This document shows positions 1 through 8,172 of a DNA stretch of 64,000 bases, in pieces; position 1 is the stretch's first letter; each line of letters starts with the position of its first letter. The notes under the pieces were generated by a model. The model saw only the letters and a program-made list of their open reading frames with translations. It made no database searches and was not told where the DNA came from. The DNA comes from Aldehydirespirator sp965261105 (lineage in GTDB: Bacteria > Actinomycetota > Acidimicrobiia > Acidimicrobiales > Aldehydirespiratoraceae), in contig CBDHCM010000006.1 of NCBI GenBank assembly GCA_965261105.1, forward strand, positions 1,612,001 through 1,676,000, read 5' to 3'. The translations under genes and the position numbers were made by a program.

Positions 1-1
1 C

Positions 2-355
2 GGGCGCGGGACCCCGCTGCTGACCCACTGCTCCGAGGTCGGCGCGGCGCTCGAGTTCCTGGCCCTGCTGGAGGGCGGGCGGCCCGAGATCGACGTCGAG
101 CCAGTCGAGGGGGGATCAGTCGTCGTGGCCGTCTCGGCCTTGCCTGACGCCATCGACGACGACAGCGCCCGCCATGACCTGGCCCAGCGATTGGAGGCCT
201 CGCTGATCATCACCTACGGCACCGGACATCGACGGGTCGCAGCCCCGGCCGCCGATCGCGAGGGCGGCTGGATCCACCTGACCGGCCCCGGCCAGCTACC
301 GGGCTTGTGGCGGGTGCCCGCGCTGGCCCGCCGCGGGGTCGCAGCATTGGCATGA
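2..355 (+). CDS. DUF58 domain protein, C-terminal part (5-prime end outside window)
   Basis: The reading frame is open from the left edge and stops with TGA at 353-355. It encodes about 117 residues ending in LARRGVAALA. The next gene starts at 352 in an ATGA overlap, so the two are translationally coupled. The downstream partner is a TgpA-type transglutaminase, and the usual actinobacterial order is MoxR ATPase, DUF58 protein, transglutaminase. That neighbourhood, more than any motif in this short tail, supports a DUF58 assignment. DUF58 proteins are von Willebrand A-like and membrane-associated; their function is poorly defined. The residues visible here carry no diagnostic motif. Confidence 0.5.
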   Translation, partial: GRGTPLLTHCSEVGAALEFLALLEGGRPEIDVEPVEGGSVVVAVSALPDAIDDDSARHDLAQRLEASLIITYGTGHRRVAAPAADREGGWIHLTGPGQLPGLWRVPALARRGVAALA

Positions 356-2835
356 TCATGGCCGACGGGCCGGCCGCGGCAGCGCGGGTCGGCGTCCCCG
401 CCACAGGCCCGGTAGCCGGCGGTGGCGGCAGCTACGACTGGCCGGCGGAGGCGGCGCTGGCGACGGTGACCGTCGTCGTCGCGGCGGGGATGTCGCGGTT
501 GTTCACCGACTCATCGTTTCTGCGCGACGTGCTGGCGCTGGCTCTAGCCGCTCACGTGGTTGCCGTGGCGGCACGCCGAGTGGGGCTGCCCACCATTGGT
601 GCCGCGCTGCTCAGCGTCGCCTGTTTCGCCATCACGGCCACAGTGCTGCTCTACACCGAGACGGCCTGGTTCGTTCTGCCCACCGCCGACACCGTCTCGT
701 TGGCCCTCGATCATCTGGTGGACGGCTGGGACGTGGTGAACGCCGGCCCTGCGCCGGTGGCGCCGGTACCGGGCCTGGTCCTGTCCGCGGGCGCTGCGCT
801 GGGGTTGTGCGCGTTCCTGGCCGACGCGGCCGCCTTCCGGTTGAGTTCTGCAGGGTGGGCGGTGGCCCCCGCGGCCAGCGTCTATGGGTTCACGGCCGCG
901 GTCGGGACCGGCGACGCCGCAATCCTTTACGGGATGCTCTGCTGCGTCGCCATCGGATTGACGATGGTCGCCCTGTGGCTCCGCAACCGGCGGGCCGATG
1001 CGTGGGTCGAGTCCGTGCCGGGCCGCGGCACCCGGGCCATGGCCCGCGCCGCGGGCGCCGCTCTGCTGCTGGCGGTAGCGGCCGGCGCGGTCGCCGGTCC
1101 GTCGCTGCCCGGCGCGCGGGCTGAGCCGTGGGTCGATCTCGAGAGACTCGAAGTCACGGACGCTGCGCCCTGGGTCGACATCGCGCCCCCCGATCCGGAG
1201 CCGTGGGCCGATTTCGGCTCGGTCGAGGGAGCCGGGTCTGCGTCGCTGTTGGGGCCCGTTGAGGGTGCACGGGTTCTTGTCAGTCCCCTGGTCCAGGTTC
1301 GGAGCCGTCTCATCGAGCTGCCCGAGGAGGAGCTCTTCACTGTGGCCGTGCCCGAGGATCAGCGCCAGTATTGGAGGCTGACGTCCCTCGACGAATTCGA
1401 CGGCGACGCGTGGAGGGCGCGCTCGCAGTACGAGGACGCCTCCGGACCGCTCGCGGCCACCCTCGACCCGTCGGCGGGGGCCTCGCTCCAGCAGACCGTG
1501 ATGCTCACAGGGCTCGGCAACTCCTACCTGCCGGTCGCCTACGAACTTCGCCGGGTCATCGACGACGGCGGGGCGGCCATGGAGTACGAGGCCTACTCGG
1601 GCTCGCTCATAAAGGGCCGCCGTGCCGCGCTCGAGGGACCTGGTCGATTCTCCTATGTGGTGGACTCGGCCGTGCCCGCGATCGGAGACCCTGACCGGCT
1701 TCGCCGGTCTGAGACGGCGATGCTGGAGGAGGGCTTTCTGGCCGCCAACACGCAGTTGCCCGACGACGTGCGGGATCTTGTTCGGGCCGAGACGGAGCGG
1801 ATCACATCGGACGCCCGTTCCGACTACCACCGGGCCCTGCAGCTGCAAGACTACTTCCGGCTTGACGGCGGCTTCCGCTACGACCTGCAGGTTCATGCCG
1901 CGGGCGGAGTCGAGAGCCTCGAGGAGTTCTTGTTCGAGGTGCGGGCCGGCTATTGCCAGCAGTTCGCGTCGGCCTACGCGGCCATGGCCCGCAGCATCGG
2001 CCTCCCGACCCGGGTTGCGGTCGGGTTCACTTGGGGCGATTGGGACTCAGAGCGCGGTGTCGACGGGGCCTATGTCGTGCGGGGCGAGCACGCCCACGCC
2101 TGGCCCGAGGTGTTCTTCGCGGGCACGGGCTGGGTCCGGTTCGAGCCGACGCCCGGCAGGGGCGCTCCCGGGGACTTCGCCGTCACCGGCCATGTCGCCG
2201 ATCAGGCGGGCCGGGGTTCGGGTGCGGCCGCGGGCAGCCCGGATGAGGGTCTCGAGCTCTCGGAGACGCCCGGGCAGTCCGGCTCAGCGGCACCGGATAC
2301 GCCGGGACTTGTTGGGGACGACTCCGACGAGCGCTCGGGACTTGCCCGCCGATCGGAGCCTTCCGCCGACGCGGGGCCCGGGGACTCCGCAAGGCCGGGC
2401 CTGGTGCTGCCGGCCGTCCTCGCGCTGGCCGCTGTGGGGTCGGCTGCGGGGATGGTGCCGGTGCTTCGGCGGCTGCGATGGCGCAGGCACAGAGATCGGC
2501 TCGCCCGCGATCCTGCCGGTCTGATCGATTTCTGGTGGACCAACACGCTCGACGCTCTGGCGTTGGTCCGGCTCGGTCCCCGGCCCTTCGAGACGCCGCT
2601 GGAGCTTGCCCGGCGGGTGGTGTCGGTCCGTCCCGCGGTGGGGCCCTTACAGGAGTTGGCCGTTCTCGCCACGCACGGCCGCTACGCCCGCGAGACGCCT
2701 CCGTCGATGGCGGTCCGGGCCGGCGTGGTGGCGTCGCTGGTTGCCGGCGCCTGCCGTCGCCAGGCGAGCCCCCTCAGCCGGCTCGCGGCGGCAGTCGATC
2801 CGTCGACGTGCTTCACTCGGCGCCGGCGCGGGTAG
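352..2835 (+). CDS. TgpA-type membrane transglutaminase (DUF3488/transglutaminase-like/DUF4129)
   Basis: This 827-residue protein has several hydrophobic segments in the first 250 residues, then an extracytoplasmic transglutaminase-like core. The core shows RAGYCQQFASAYAAMARSIG with the probable catalytic Cys near residue 535, GEHAHAWPEV with the His near 582, and WVRFEPTPG, where the third acid of the triad is Glu rather than the usual Asp. A low-complexity Ser/Pro/Gly linker leads to one transmembrane helix near 690-710 and a DUF4129-like cytoplasmic tail (residues 720-827). I chose ATG 352 because it overlaps the TGA of the upstream DUF58-like gene; ATG 358 is an alternative. The family is thought to act on the cell envelope, but its substrate is unknown. 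Confidence 0.88.
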   Translation: MIMADGPAAAARVGVPATGPVAGGGGSYDWPAEAALATVTVVVAAGMSRLFTDSSFLRDVLALALAAHVVAVAARRVGLPTIGAALLSVACFAITATVLLYTETAWFVLPTADTVSLALDHLVDGWDVVNAGPAPVAPVPGLVLSAGAALGLCAFLADAAAFRLSSAGWAVAPAASVYGFTAAVGTGDAAILYGMLCCVAIGLTMVALWLRNRRADAWVESVPGRGTRAMARAAGAALLLAVAAGAVAGPSLPGARAEPWVDLERLEVTDAAPWVDIAPPDPEPWADFGSVEGAGSASLLGPVEGARVLVSPLVQVRSRLIELPEEELFTVAVPEDQRQYWRLTSLDEFDGDAWRARSQYEDASGPLAATLDPSAGASLQQTVMLTGLGNSYLPVAYELRRVIDDGGAAMEYEAYSGSLIKGRRAALEGPGRFSYVVDSAVPAIGDPDRLRRSETAMLEEGFLAANTQLPDDVRDLVRAETERITSDARSDYHRALQLQDYFRLDGGFRYDLQVHAAGGVESLEEFLFEVRAGYCQQFASAYAAMARSIGLPTRVAVGFTWGDWDSERGVDGAYVVRGEHAHAWPEVFFAGTGWVRFEPTPGRGAPGDFAVTGHVADQAGRGSGAAAGSPDEGLELSETPGQSGSAAPDTPGLVGDDSDERSGLARRSEPSADAGPGDSARPGLVLPAVLALAAVGSAAGMVPVLRRLRWRRHRDRLARDPAGLIDFWWTNTLDALALVRLGPRPFETPLELARRVVSVRPAVGPLQELAVLATHGRYARETPPSMAVRAGVVASLVAGACRRQASPLSRLAAAVDPSTCFTRRRRG

Positions 2836-2850
2836 CACTGCAGCCGGGCC

Positions 2851-3000
2851 GCCGGCACTGGAGCGCGGTCAGCGCGGGCCGCCGGCGTTGGAGCGCGGTC
2901 AGCGCGGTCAGCCGGCGTTGGAGCGCGGTCAGCGCGGTCAGCCGGCACTGGAGCGCGGTCAGCGCGGTCAGCCGGCGTTGGAGCGCGGTCAGCGCGGTCA
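2851..3000. repeat. Tandem repeat, five units of 30 bp
   Basis: Five head-to-tail 30-bp units lie just after the transglutaminase stop. Each begins GCCGGCRYTGGAGCGCGGTC. Differences are limited to GTT/ACT at one site and GGCC/GTCA at the end of unit 1. There are no spacers, so it is not a CRISPR array. It lies between the converging transglutaminase and DUF3040 genes. Confidence 0.95.
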
Positions 3001-3016
3001 GCGCGGGCCGCCGGGC

Positions 3017-3403
3017 TCAGTTGCCGTTGCGATTGTCGCGGTCGAAGCGTTCCCGCATGCGGGAACCGGCCCCGCCGACGACGTGGCGGAATCCACCGCC
3101 CCGCGTCGACTGCGTCATCTGACCCAGACCGGCCCGGCCCGCTCGGCGCGCGTTGTGCTCCAGGAACAGCAGCGAGCCGAGCATCACCAGGAATCCGGCG
3201 AACGACAGCAGGTACGACACCGACAGCAGCCAGACCATGATCACGATGCCGGCCAGAAGGCCGAGCGCAGCCCACTTGATGTTGCGGAACGCGTGAGTGT
3301 AAACGGTGGTCTCGGCCACCTCGCGGGCCAGCGCCGGATCGCTCTCGTAGAGGTGCGACTCGATCTCGCTGAGAATGCGCTGTTCGTCCTCCGACAACGG
3401 CAC
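3017..3403 (-). CDS. DUF3040 domain small membrane protein
   Basis: The 128-residue product begins VPLSEDEQRILSEIE, the hallmark start of DUF3040 proteins, which are widespread in actinobacteria and have unknown function. Two adjacent hydrophobic helices (about residues 50-90) form a hairpin, followed by a Gly/Arg-rich tail ending RFDRDNRNGN. I chose the GTG at 3403 because a strong Shine-Dalgarno GGAGGT sits six to seven bases upstream and the family motif starts immediately. An in-frame ATG at 3475 would add 24 residues unlike the family. It converges with the TgpA gene across the 30-bp tandem repeat. Confidence 0.85.
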   Translation of the reverse strand: MPLSEDEQRILSEIESHLYESDPALAREVAETTVYTHAFRNIKWAALGLLAGIVIMVWLLSVSYLLSFAGFLVMLGSLLFLEHNARRAGRAGLGQMTQSTRGGGFRHVVGGAGSRMRERFDRDNRNGN

Positions 3404-3499
3404 GTCATCACCTCCGGCACCCTTGGCTCCGCAGCCGTGCGTGTCCGCTCCGACGATAGCCGGAATCTGGAGCAACTGCGCCGCCCGCCTGGCCTCTTG

Positions 3500-4789
3500 T
3501 CAGCCCGACCCGGCGTCGCCGGCATCGGGGCCCCAGCGTTGGTCCGCGTCGGAGGGAGACCGCAGGCCCCTGCCGCTACCGATGGCAGCCGCCGGGCCTA
3601 TGGCCGACGCGCCGAAACGGTTCCGTATCTGGTCGGCCACGCGTTCGGCCGCGTCGTGGACCTGAGGTCCGTCCTCGAAGGAAAGCTGCCGGGCGGCGGC
3701 GTCGACCAGGCCCGAAGCCGCCACTCCCAGTAGCCGCACGCCCGGCGCGGTGTCGATCCGGAAGAGAAGATCGCGGGCTGCGGCCATCACGTCGTGGGCC
3801 CCGTCGGTGGGATCGGGCAGCGTCACCGACCGGGTGATGGTCCTGAAGTCGCCGAAGCGCAGCTTCAGCGTGATGGTGCGGGCCTGGACGCTCGAGGCTC
3901 TCAGCCGCCGGGCCACGGCATCGGCCAGCCGAGTCGCCTCGGCTTCGAGCTCGGCGCCTGTGTGCAGGTCCCGGGGGAAGGTCGCCTCGTGGCTGATCGA
4001 GCGCGGCAGGCGGTTCACCACTACCGGCCGGTCGTCGATGCCGTTGGCCAGCCGGTGCAGATGGCGACCGGCGGCCGCGCCCAGCGCGGCGACCGCGGCC
4101 GGCTCGGGCAGCGAGGCCAGGTCGCCGACCGTTTCGATCCCGAGGCGGACAAGGCGGCGGGAGGTCGCCGGGCCGACGCCGAAGAGCGCGGTGACCGGCA
4201 ACCGATGCAAGAAGTCGAGCTCGGTGCCGGCCTCGACGACGTGGATTCCCGAACCGTGGGCGGGCCCGGCGGGCTCGACGCGGGGCTTGGCCCGCTCGGT
4301 GGCCAGCTTGGCCATGAACTTGGTGGAGGCCACTCCCACCGAGCAGGTGAGCTGCTCCTGGTCCAGAATGCGAGCGCGGATCTGAGCGGCCAGTTCGGGG
4401 GCCGGTCCGAGAAGGCGGGCCACGCCCCGCACGTCCAGGAAGGCCTCGTCCAGCGAGAGGGGCTCCACCAGCGGGGTAACGTCGCGCAGGATGGCCATCA
4501 CCCGCTCCGACACCTCGCCGTAGTGGGAGTGGTCGCCCGGCAGGAACACCGCGTGGGGACACAGCCGGCGAGCCCGGACCGAGGGCATGGCGGATCCGAT
4601 GCCGAAGGCGCGGGCCTCGTAGCTGGCCGCGGCCACCACGCCCCGGCTGCCGGTGCCGCCGACGACGACCGGCTTGCCCCGCAGCTCGGGTCGGCGCCGG
4701 ATCTCCACCGAGGCGTAGAACGCGTCCATGTCGACATGAAGGAACCCGACCGTCCCGTCGGGCGGCCGCCCCCGATTCTCGGTGGTCAC
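3500..4789 (-). CDS. dinB: DNA polymerase IV (Y-family, DinB)
   Basis: The 429-residue product is an error-prone translesion polymerase. It has the N-terminal metal-binding HVDMDAFYASVE (Asp20 and Asp22), the palm motif SLDEAFLDV, and SVGVASTKFMAKLATERAKP, which is typical of Y-family palms. The helix-hairpin-helix thumb region and a complete little-finger domain follow. The C-terminus is a low-complexity tail with no clear beta-clamp-binding peptide that I could identify. The start is GTG 4789 (VTTENRGRPPDG); a longer frame to 4984 exists but its extra residues are Arg/Pro-rich and look non-coding. No LexA-type box was recognised upstream. Confidence 0.92.
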   Translation of the reverse strand: MTTENRGRPPDGTVGFLHVDMDAFYASVEIRRRPELRGKPVVVGGTGSRGVVAAASYEARAFGIGSAMPSVRARRLCPHAVFLPGDHSHYGEVSERVMAILRDVTPLVEPLSLDEAFLDVRGVARLLGPAPELAAQIRARILDQEQLTCSVGVASTKFMAKLATERAKPRVEPAGPAHGSGIHVVEAGTELDFLHRLPVTALFGVGPATSRRLVRLGIETVGDLASLPEPAAVAALGAAAGRHLHRLANGIDDRPVVVNRLPRSISHEATFPRDLHTGAELEAEATRLADAVARRLRASSVQARTITLKLRFGDFRTITRSVTLPDPTDGAHDVMAAARDLLFRIDTAPGVRLLGVAASGLVDAAARQLSFEDGPQVHDAAERVADQIRNRFGASAIGPAAAIGSGRGLRSPSDADQRWGPDAGDAGSG

Positions 4790-4914
4790 AAGTCGGCCCG
4801 CGCCTTGCCGCTCATCGCCCCAGTGTGCCGGCCCGCGGCAGCCCGCCGGGGTCCCCGCGGGCCGTGGGACCGGCAAGCCGCAGAGGTGCAGCCGGTGCTC
4901 GGTTAGGCTGCGGT

Positions 4915-5238
4915 GTGGTGCTGGACCAACGCGACCTGGTGCCGCTCGATTCCTCGCCCTCGCTGCTGGCCCGGGTGCTGGCATTCTCGGCCATCATCGT
5001 GTCCGGGGCGTGCGGCGGTCTGATCGGGTTCGCGGTGATGGACCTGAGCTGTGACGGCGGTTGCACCACCACTGCGGGACTGGTCGGACTCGGCACCGCC
5101 ATTGGCGCCGCGATCGGGACGGGAATCGTAGCCGTGCTGACTCTGAGGGCGGCCGCCGAGTGGCGAGCCCAGCCGCCGCCCGGCTCGGCCGGGCCGGAGG
5201 CCGGTGGCCATCGCTCCTGGAGGCGTCGAGGACTATGA
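4915..5238 (+). CDS. Small membrane protein of unknown function
   Basis: The 107-residue product, from GTG 4915, has two hydrophobic segments: about residues 18-40 (LLARVLAFSAIIVSGACGG) and 55-80 (VGLGTAIGAAIGTGIVAVLT). A short loop with two Cys residues separates them. The stop overlaps the ATG of the response regulator in an ATGA arrangement, so it may be co-translated with the MtrA-like gene. I recognise no domain. GTG 4918 is an equally plausible start. It is divergent from dinB, so the 125 bp between them should hold both promoters. Confidence 0.6.
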   Translation: MVLDQRDLVPLDSSPSLLARVLAFSAIIVSGACGGLIGFAVMDLSCDGGCTTTAGLVGLGTAIGAAIGTGIVAVLTLRAAAEWRAQPPPGSAGPEAGGHRSWRRRGL

Positions 5239-5915
5239 CCACCCGCGTCCTCACCGTGGAGGACGACGAGCGAATTCGCACCGCTCTGCGTCTCGCGCTC
5301 GAGGACGAGGGCTGGGAGGTGGACGAGGCCGCCTCGGGCGAGGAGGCCCTGACCGCGTTCAGCCGCGTGCCCGCCGACGTGGTCCTCGTGGACATCATGC
5401 TGCCGGGGATCGACGGCTTCGACATATGCCGGGCCATCCGCAAGTCGAGCGATGTGCCCATCGTGATGATCACCGCCCGCTCGGACACTCACGACGTGGT
5501 CGCCGGACTAGAGGCCGGTGCCGACGACTACCTGACCAAGCCGTTCGCGCCGAAGGAGCTCTCGGCCCGCATCAGGGCCCTTCTGCGTCGAGCGCGCGCC
5601 TCCGACGCCGGCGGCGACCAGCTCGTCTTCAACGACCTGGAGATCCTCCCCGACGAGGGCATCGTGCGGGTGTCGGGCACCGAGGCCCACCTCACCAAGA
5701 CCGAGTTCCGCCTGCTGGTCGAGCTGGCCTCCAACCCGGGACGGATTTGCAGCCGCGAGGTTCTGCTGGAGCGGGTGTGGGGCCTCGGCTACTTCGGGGA
5801 CGGGCGGCTCGTCGATGTGCACGTGCGCCGCCTCCGAACCAAGATCGAGCCTGATCCGGCCAACCCCCGCCACGTAGTGACGGTGCGGGGGCTCGGCTAC
5901 AAGCTCCAGCCCTAG
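5235..5915 (+). CDS. mtrA: OmpR/PhoB-family response regulator (MtrA-like)
   Basis: The 226-residue product has a receiver domain with Asp10 and Asp11, phospho-acceptor Asp53 in LVDIMLPGIDG, Thr80 and Lys102 (LTKPFAPKEL). A winged-helix DNA-binding domain ends in LRTKIEPDPANPRHVVTVRG, the recognition-wing region of OmpR-type regulators. It is followed after 11 bp by a histidine kinase and then by a GerMN lipoprotein. That order matches mtrA-mtrB-lpqB, the actinobacterial system that coordinates cell wall metabolism and division. The name rests on this synteny; other OmpR regulators share the same domains. Start ATG 5235 overlaps the upstream stop. Confidence 0.85.
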   Translation: MTTRVLTVEDDERIRTALRLALEDEGWEVDEAASGEEALTAFSRVPADVVLVDIMLPGIDGFDICRAIRKSSDVPIVMITARSDTHDVVAGLEAGADDYLTKPFAPKELSARIRALLRRARASDAGGDQLVFNDLEILPDEGIVRVSGTEAHLTKTEFRLLVELASNPGRICSREVLLERVWGLGYFGDGRLVDVHVRRLRTKIEPDPANPRHVVTVRGLGYKLQP

Positions 5916-5926
5916 AGGCCGAGCGG

Positions 5927-7381
5927 GTGCGCCGTCTAACGATCCTGCCCTTCTTCGTCCGGCGGGGACTCCGCCGGCGCATCACCTCCGCCTTCGCGGT
6001 CGGCGGGCTGCTGCTGGCATCCACGATTTCTTTCGCCACCCTGGCCCTGACCCGCCAGAACCTCTTGGATGAGCGCGACGACACCGCGTTCTCGGTGTTC
6101 GCCAACAACGGCCGGCGGGTCCGCAACGAGCTCACCAACGAGACCGACGACGAGGGTCGCCGGGCCATCGTTGAGCGGCTCAGGCAGACATCGGGCACGT
6201 TCCCGCTGCTGCGGGTCGGCGATGAGTGGACCTCCGCCGACCCGCTCGTGTTCAACCAACAGACGGTGCCCGCCTCGCTGCTGGAGCTGGTCGAGTCGGG
6301 GGTCCCGGCGCGGATGCGCACCACGATCGGCGCCCGCACCGCCATCGTTTCCGCCGTCCCCATACCGGGCACCTCCACCGGTGCGATCTACTTCGAGGCC
6401 GCGCCCCTCGACGACATCGAGGAGACCCTTGACACGCTGGCCTTCATCCTCTTCGGTGTGGCCGCAGTCACCACCCTGTTTGCGGCGGCCTTCGGCTGGT
6501 GGGCCGCGGGCCGGCTGCTCAACCCGCTGTTCAAGGTGCGGACTGCGGCCGAGGCGCTGGCCGCCGGCGCGCTGGATACCCGCCTCACACCGCCAGACGA
6601 TGCCGACCTGGCCTCGCTGACCGCCTCCTTCAACGAGATGGCCCGGGCACTCGAGGAGAGGATCGCCCGCGACGCTCGATTCGCGTCCGAGGTCAGCCAC
6701 GAGTTGAGGTCTCCGCTGATGACCCTCACCGCCTCGGTGGAGGTGCTCTACAACATCGCCGACGAACTGGGCGAGCGGGGCCGCATGGCGCTGGACCTGC
6801 TCAGCGACGACATCTCCCGCTTCCGGCGACTGGTGGAGGATCTGCTGGAGATCAATCGCTACGACGTGGGCACCGCCGATCTGGAGGCCGAGGAGGTGCA
6901 CATCGTTGAGTTCGTGCAGCACGCCATCTTCCATTTCGGGCTCGACTCGACCGCGATAGTCCACTTCGAGACGGCTCCCGACATGGAGGACACGGTTTTG
7001 ATGGCTGACAAGCGGCGCCTGGGCCGGGTGGTGTCGAACCTGGTGGAGAACGCCTCGAAATACGGGGACGGCGAGGTCCGCGTCAGCCTTGAGCGGGTGG
7101 ACGGCTTGGTGAAGCTCGGCGTGGAGGACAACGGCCCGGGGGTGGTCCCCGCTGAGCGCAAGCTGATCTTCGACCGATTCCACCGCGGCCGGGCCGGAGG
7201 ACGGCGGGGCCGAGACTCGGGATCGGGCCTCGGCTTGGCCCTGGTGGCCGAGCACGTGGGCCTGCACGGCGGCCGAGTCTGGGTGGAGGACCGCCCGAAC
7301 TCGACTCCAGGCGCTCGCTTCGTGGTCGAGTTGCCGGTGCCGGAGCCGGACGACGAGGTGGAGGAGGCTCGGGCGCGGTGA
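5927..7381 (+). CDS. mtrB: Sensor histidine kinase (MtrB-like)
   Basis: The 484-residue product has transmembrane helix 1 (about 20-42), an extracytoplasmic sensor region, helix 2 (about 171-193) and a HAMP domain (194-246). A HisKA domain carries FASEVSHELRSPLM with phospho-acceptor His258. The HATPase domain shows NLVENASKYG (N box), VEDNGPG (G1) and GSGLGLALVAEH (G2). It starts at GTG 5927, eleven bases after the regulator, and its own stop overlaps the GTG of the lipoprotein gene. The three genes therefore look like one operon, with this protein phosphorylating the MtrA-like regulator. Confidence 0.88.
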   Translation: MRRLTILPFFVRRGLRRRITSAFAVGGLLLASTISFATLALTRQNLLDERDDTAFSVFANNGRRVRNELTNETDDEGRRAIVERLRQTSGTFPLLRVGDEWTSADPLVFNQQTVPASLLELVESGVPARMRTTIGARTAIVSAVPIPGTSTGAIYFEAAPLDDIEETLDTLAFILFGVAAVTTLFAAAFGWWAAGRLLNPLFKVRTAAEALAAGALDTRLTPPDDADLASLTASFNEMARALEERIARDARFASEVSHELRSPLMTLTASVEVLYNIADELGERGRMALDLLSDDISRFRRLVEDLLEINRYDVGTADLEAEEVHIVEFVQHAIFHFGLDSTAIVHFETAPDMEDTVLMADKRRLGRVVSNLVENASKYGDGEVRVSLERVDGLVKLGVEDNGPGVVPAERKLIFDRFHRGRAGGRRGRDSGSGLGLALVAEHVGLHGGRVWVEDRPNSTPGARFVVELPVPEPDDEVEEARAR

Positions 7382-8070
7382 GGCTGCCTCTTGCCCTCTG
7401 TCGCCGGCGCGGCGTCGCTTGTCGCCTGGCAGCTCTGGTGCTGGCCGCGGCCGTGGCCCACGGCTGTGGCCTGCCCACCGATGACAGCGCTCAGGCCATT
7501 GATCCCGACGAGCTGCCCGAGAGCCTCAGGCCCGGGTTCACGGCGTCGGCCACCACCACCGTTCCCGCTCCGCTGACAGAGTCTCGATCCGTCTACCTTC
7601 TGACCAACCCGCAGGACATCGAGCGCACCATCGCGGTGGCGGTGGATCGCCAGGTAGCTCGCAGCGCCACCCTCGGCGACGTGCTGGCCACGCTGTTCGG
7701 AGAGGCCACCTCGGCCGAGGAGTCCGACGCCGGGTACTTCAACACCCTGGAGCTGTTCGAGATCCTGAGCGCCACGGTGATCGACGGCGTGGCCACCGTC
7801 AACATCGTGCACCTGTCGCCGGAGGGTGAGGATCAGCCGCCCTCCGCCGACGAGCTGCGGTTCGCGGCAGCGCAGCTGGTGTTCACCGCTTCGGCGACTG
7901 AGGGCGTCGACGGGATCCGGATCCTGCTCGACGGCGAGGAGGTATCGATCCCCACCAGCGACGCCGACGCCGAGCCCGGGTCGGTGCTGCGAACCAGCGC
8001 CTACGAGCAGTTCCAGCCCGACTTCGCCCCGACGACCACCACTGCGTCGCCCGCAGACGACGACGCCTGA
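7378..8070 (+). CDS. GerMN-domain lipoprotein (LpqB-like)
   Basis: The 230-residue product has an Arg-rich start, a hydrophobic stretch and AAVAHGCGLPT, a plausible lipobox with the modified Cys near residue 30. The mature part (about 75-190) resembles a GerMN module, with VDRQVARSATLGDVLATLF and a regular alternation of strands. It ends in a Thr/Pro-rich tail. In mtrAB-lpqB operons the lipoprotein modulates the kinase from outside the membrane; here the order and the GTGA overlap with the kinase suggest the same role. Only one GerMN-sized domain fits, so it is much shorter than mycobacterial LpqB, which also has a C-terminal propeller. Confidence 0.75.
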   Translation: MRLPLALCRRRGVACRLAALVLAAAVAHGCGLPTDDSAQAIDPDELPESLRPGFTASATTTVPAPLTESRSVYLLTNPQDIERTIAVAVDRQVARSATLGDVLATLFGEATSAEESDAGYFNTLELFEILSATVIDGVATVNIVHLSPEGEDQPPSADELRFAAAQLVFTASATEGVDGIRILLDGEEVSIPTSDADAEPGSVLRTSAYEQFQPDFAPTTTTASPADDDA

Positions 8071-8138
8071 GCGGCCCGGCTTGAGCGGCCCGGCTTGAGC
8101 GGCCCGGCTTGAGCGGCCCGGCTTGAGCGGCCCGGCTT
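8069..8138. repeat. Tandem repeat, five units of 14 bp
   Basis: Five perfect copies of GAGCGGCCCGGCTT begin at the stop codon of the lipoprotein gene (the first unit shares the GA of TGA). The repeat lies between convergent genes. It is GC-rich, could fold, and could act in transcription termination, but it has no T-run. Confidence 0.95.
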
Positions 8139-8172
8139 GAGCAGCGGCTCGCGTAAGCGCACGAGTCTTGGC

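Noticed and set aside
544..1896. 450-codon open frame on the minus strand within the transglutaminase gene
   Set aside because: It is antisense to a clear domain-bearing gene; high GC gives long open frames by chance. Similar antisense frames over many other genes were left out.
2851..3000. Possible CRISPR array
   Set aside because: The 30-bp units are directly adjacent with no spacers and no cas genes occur in the window.
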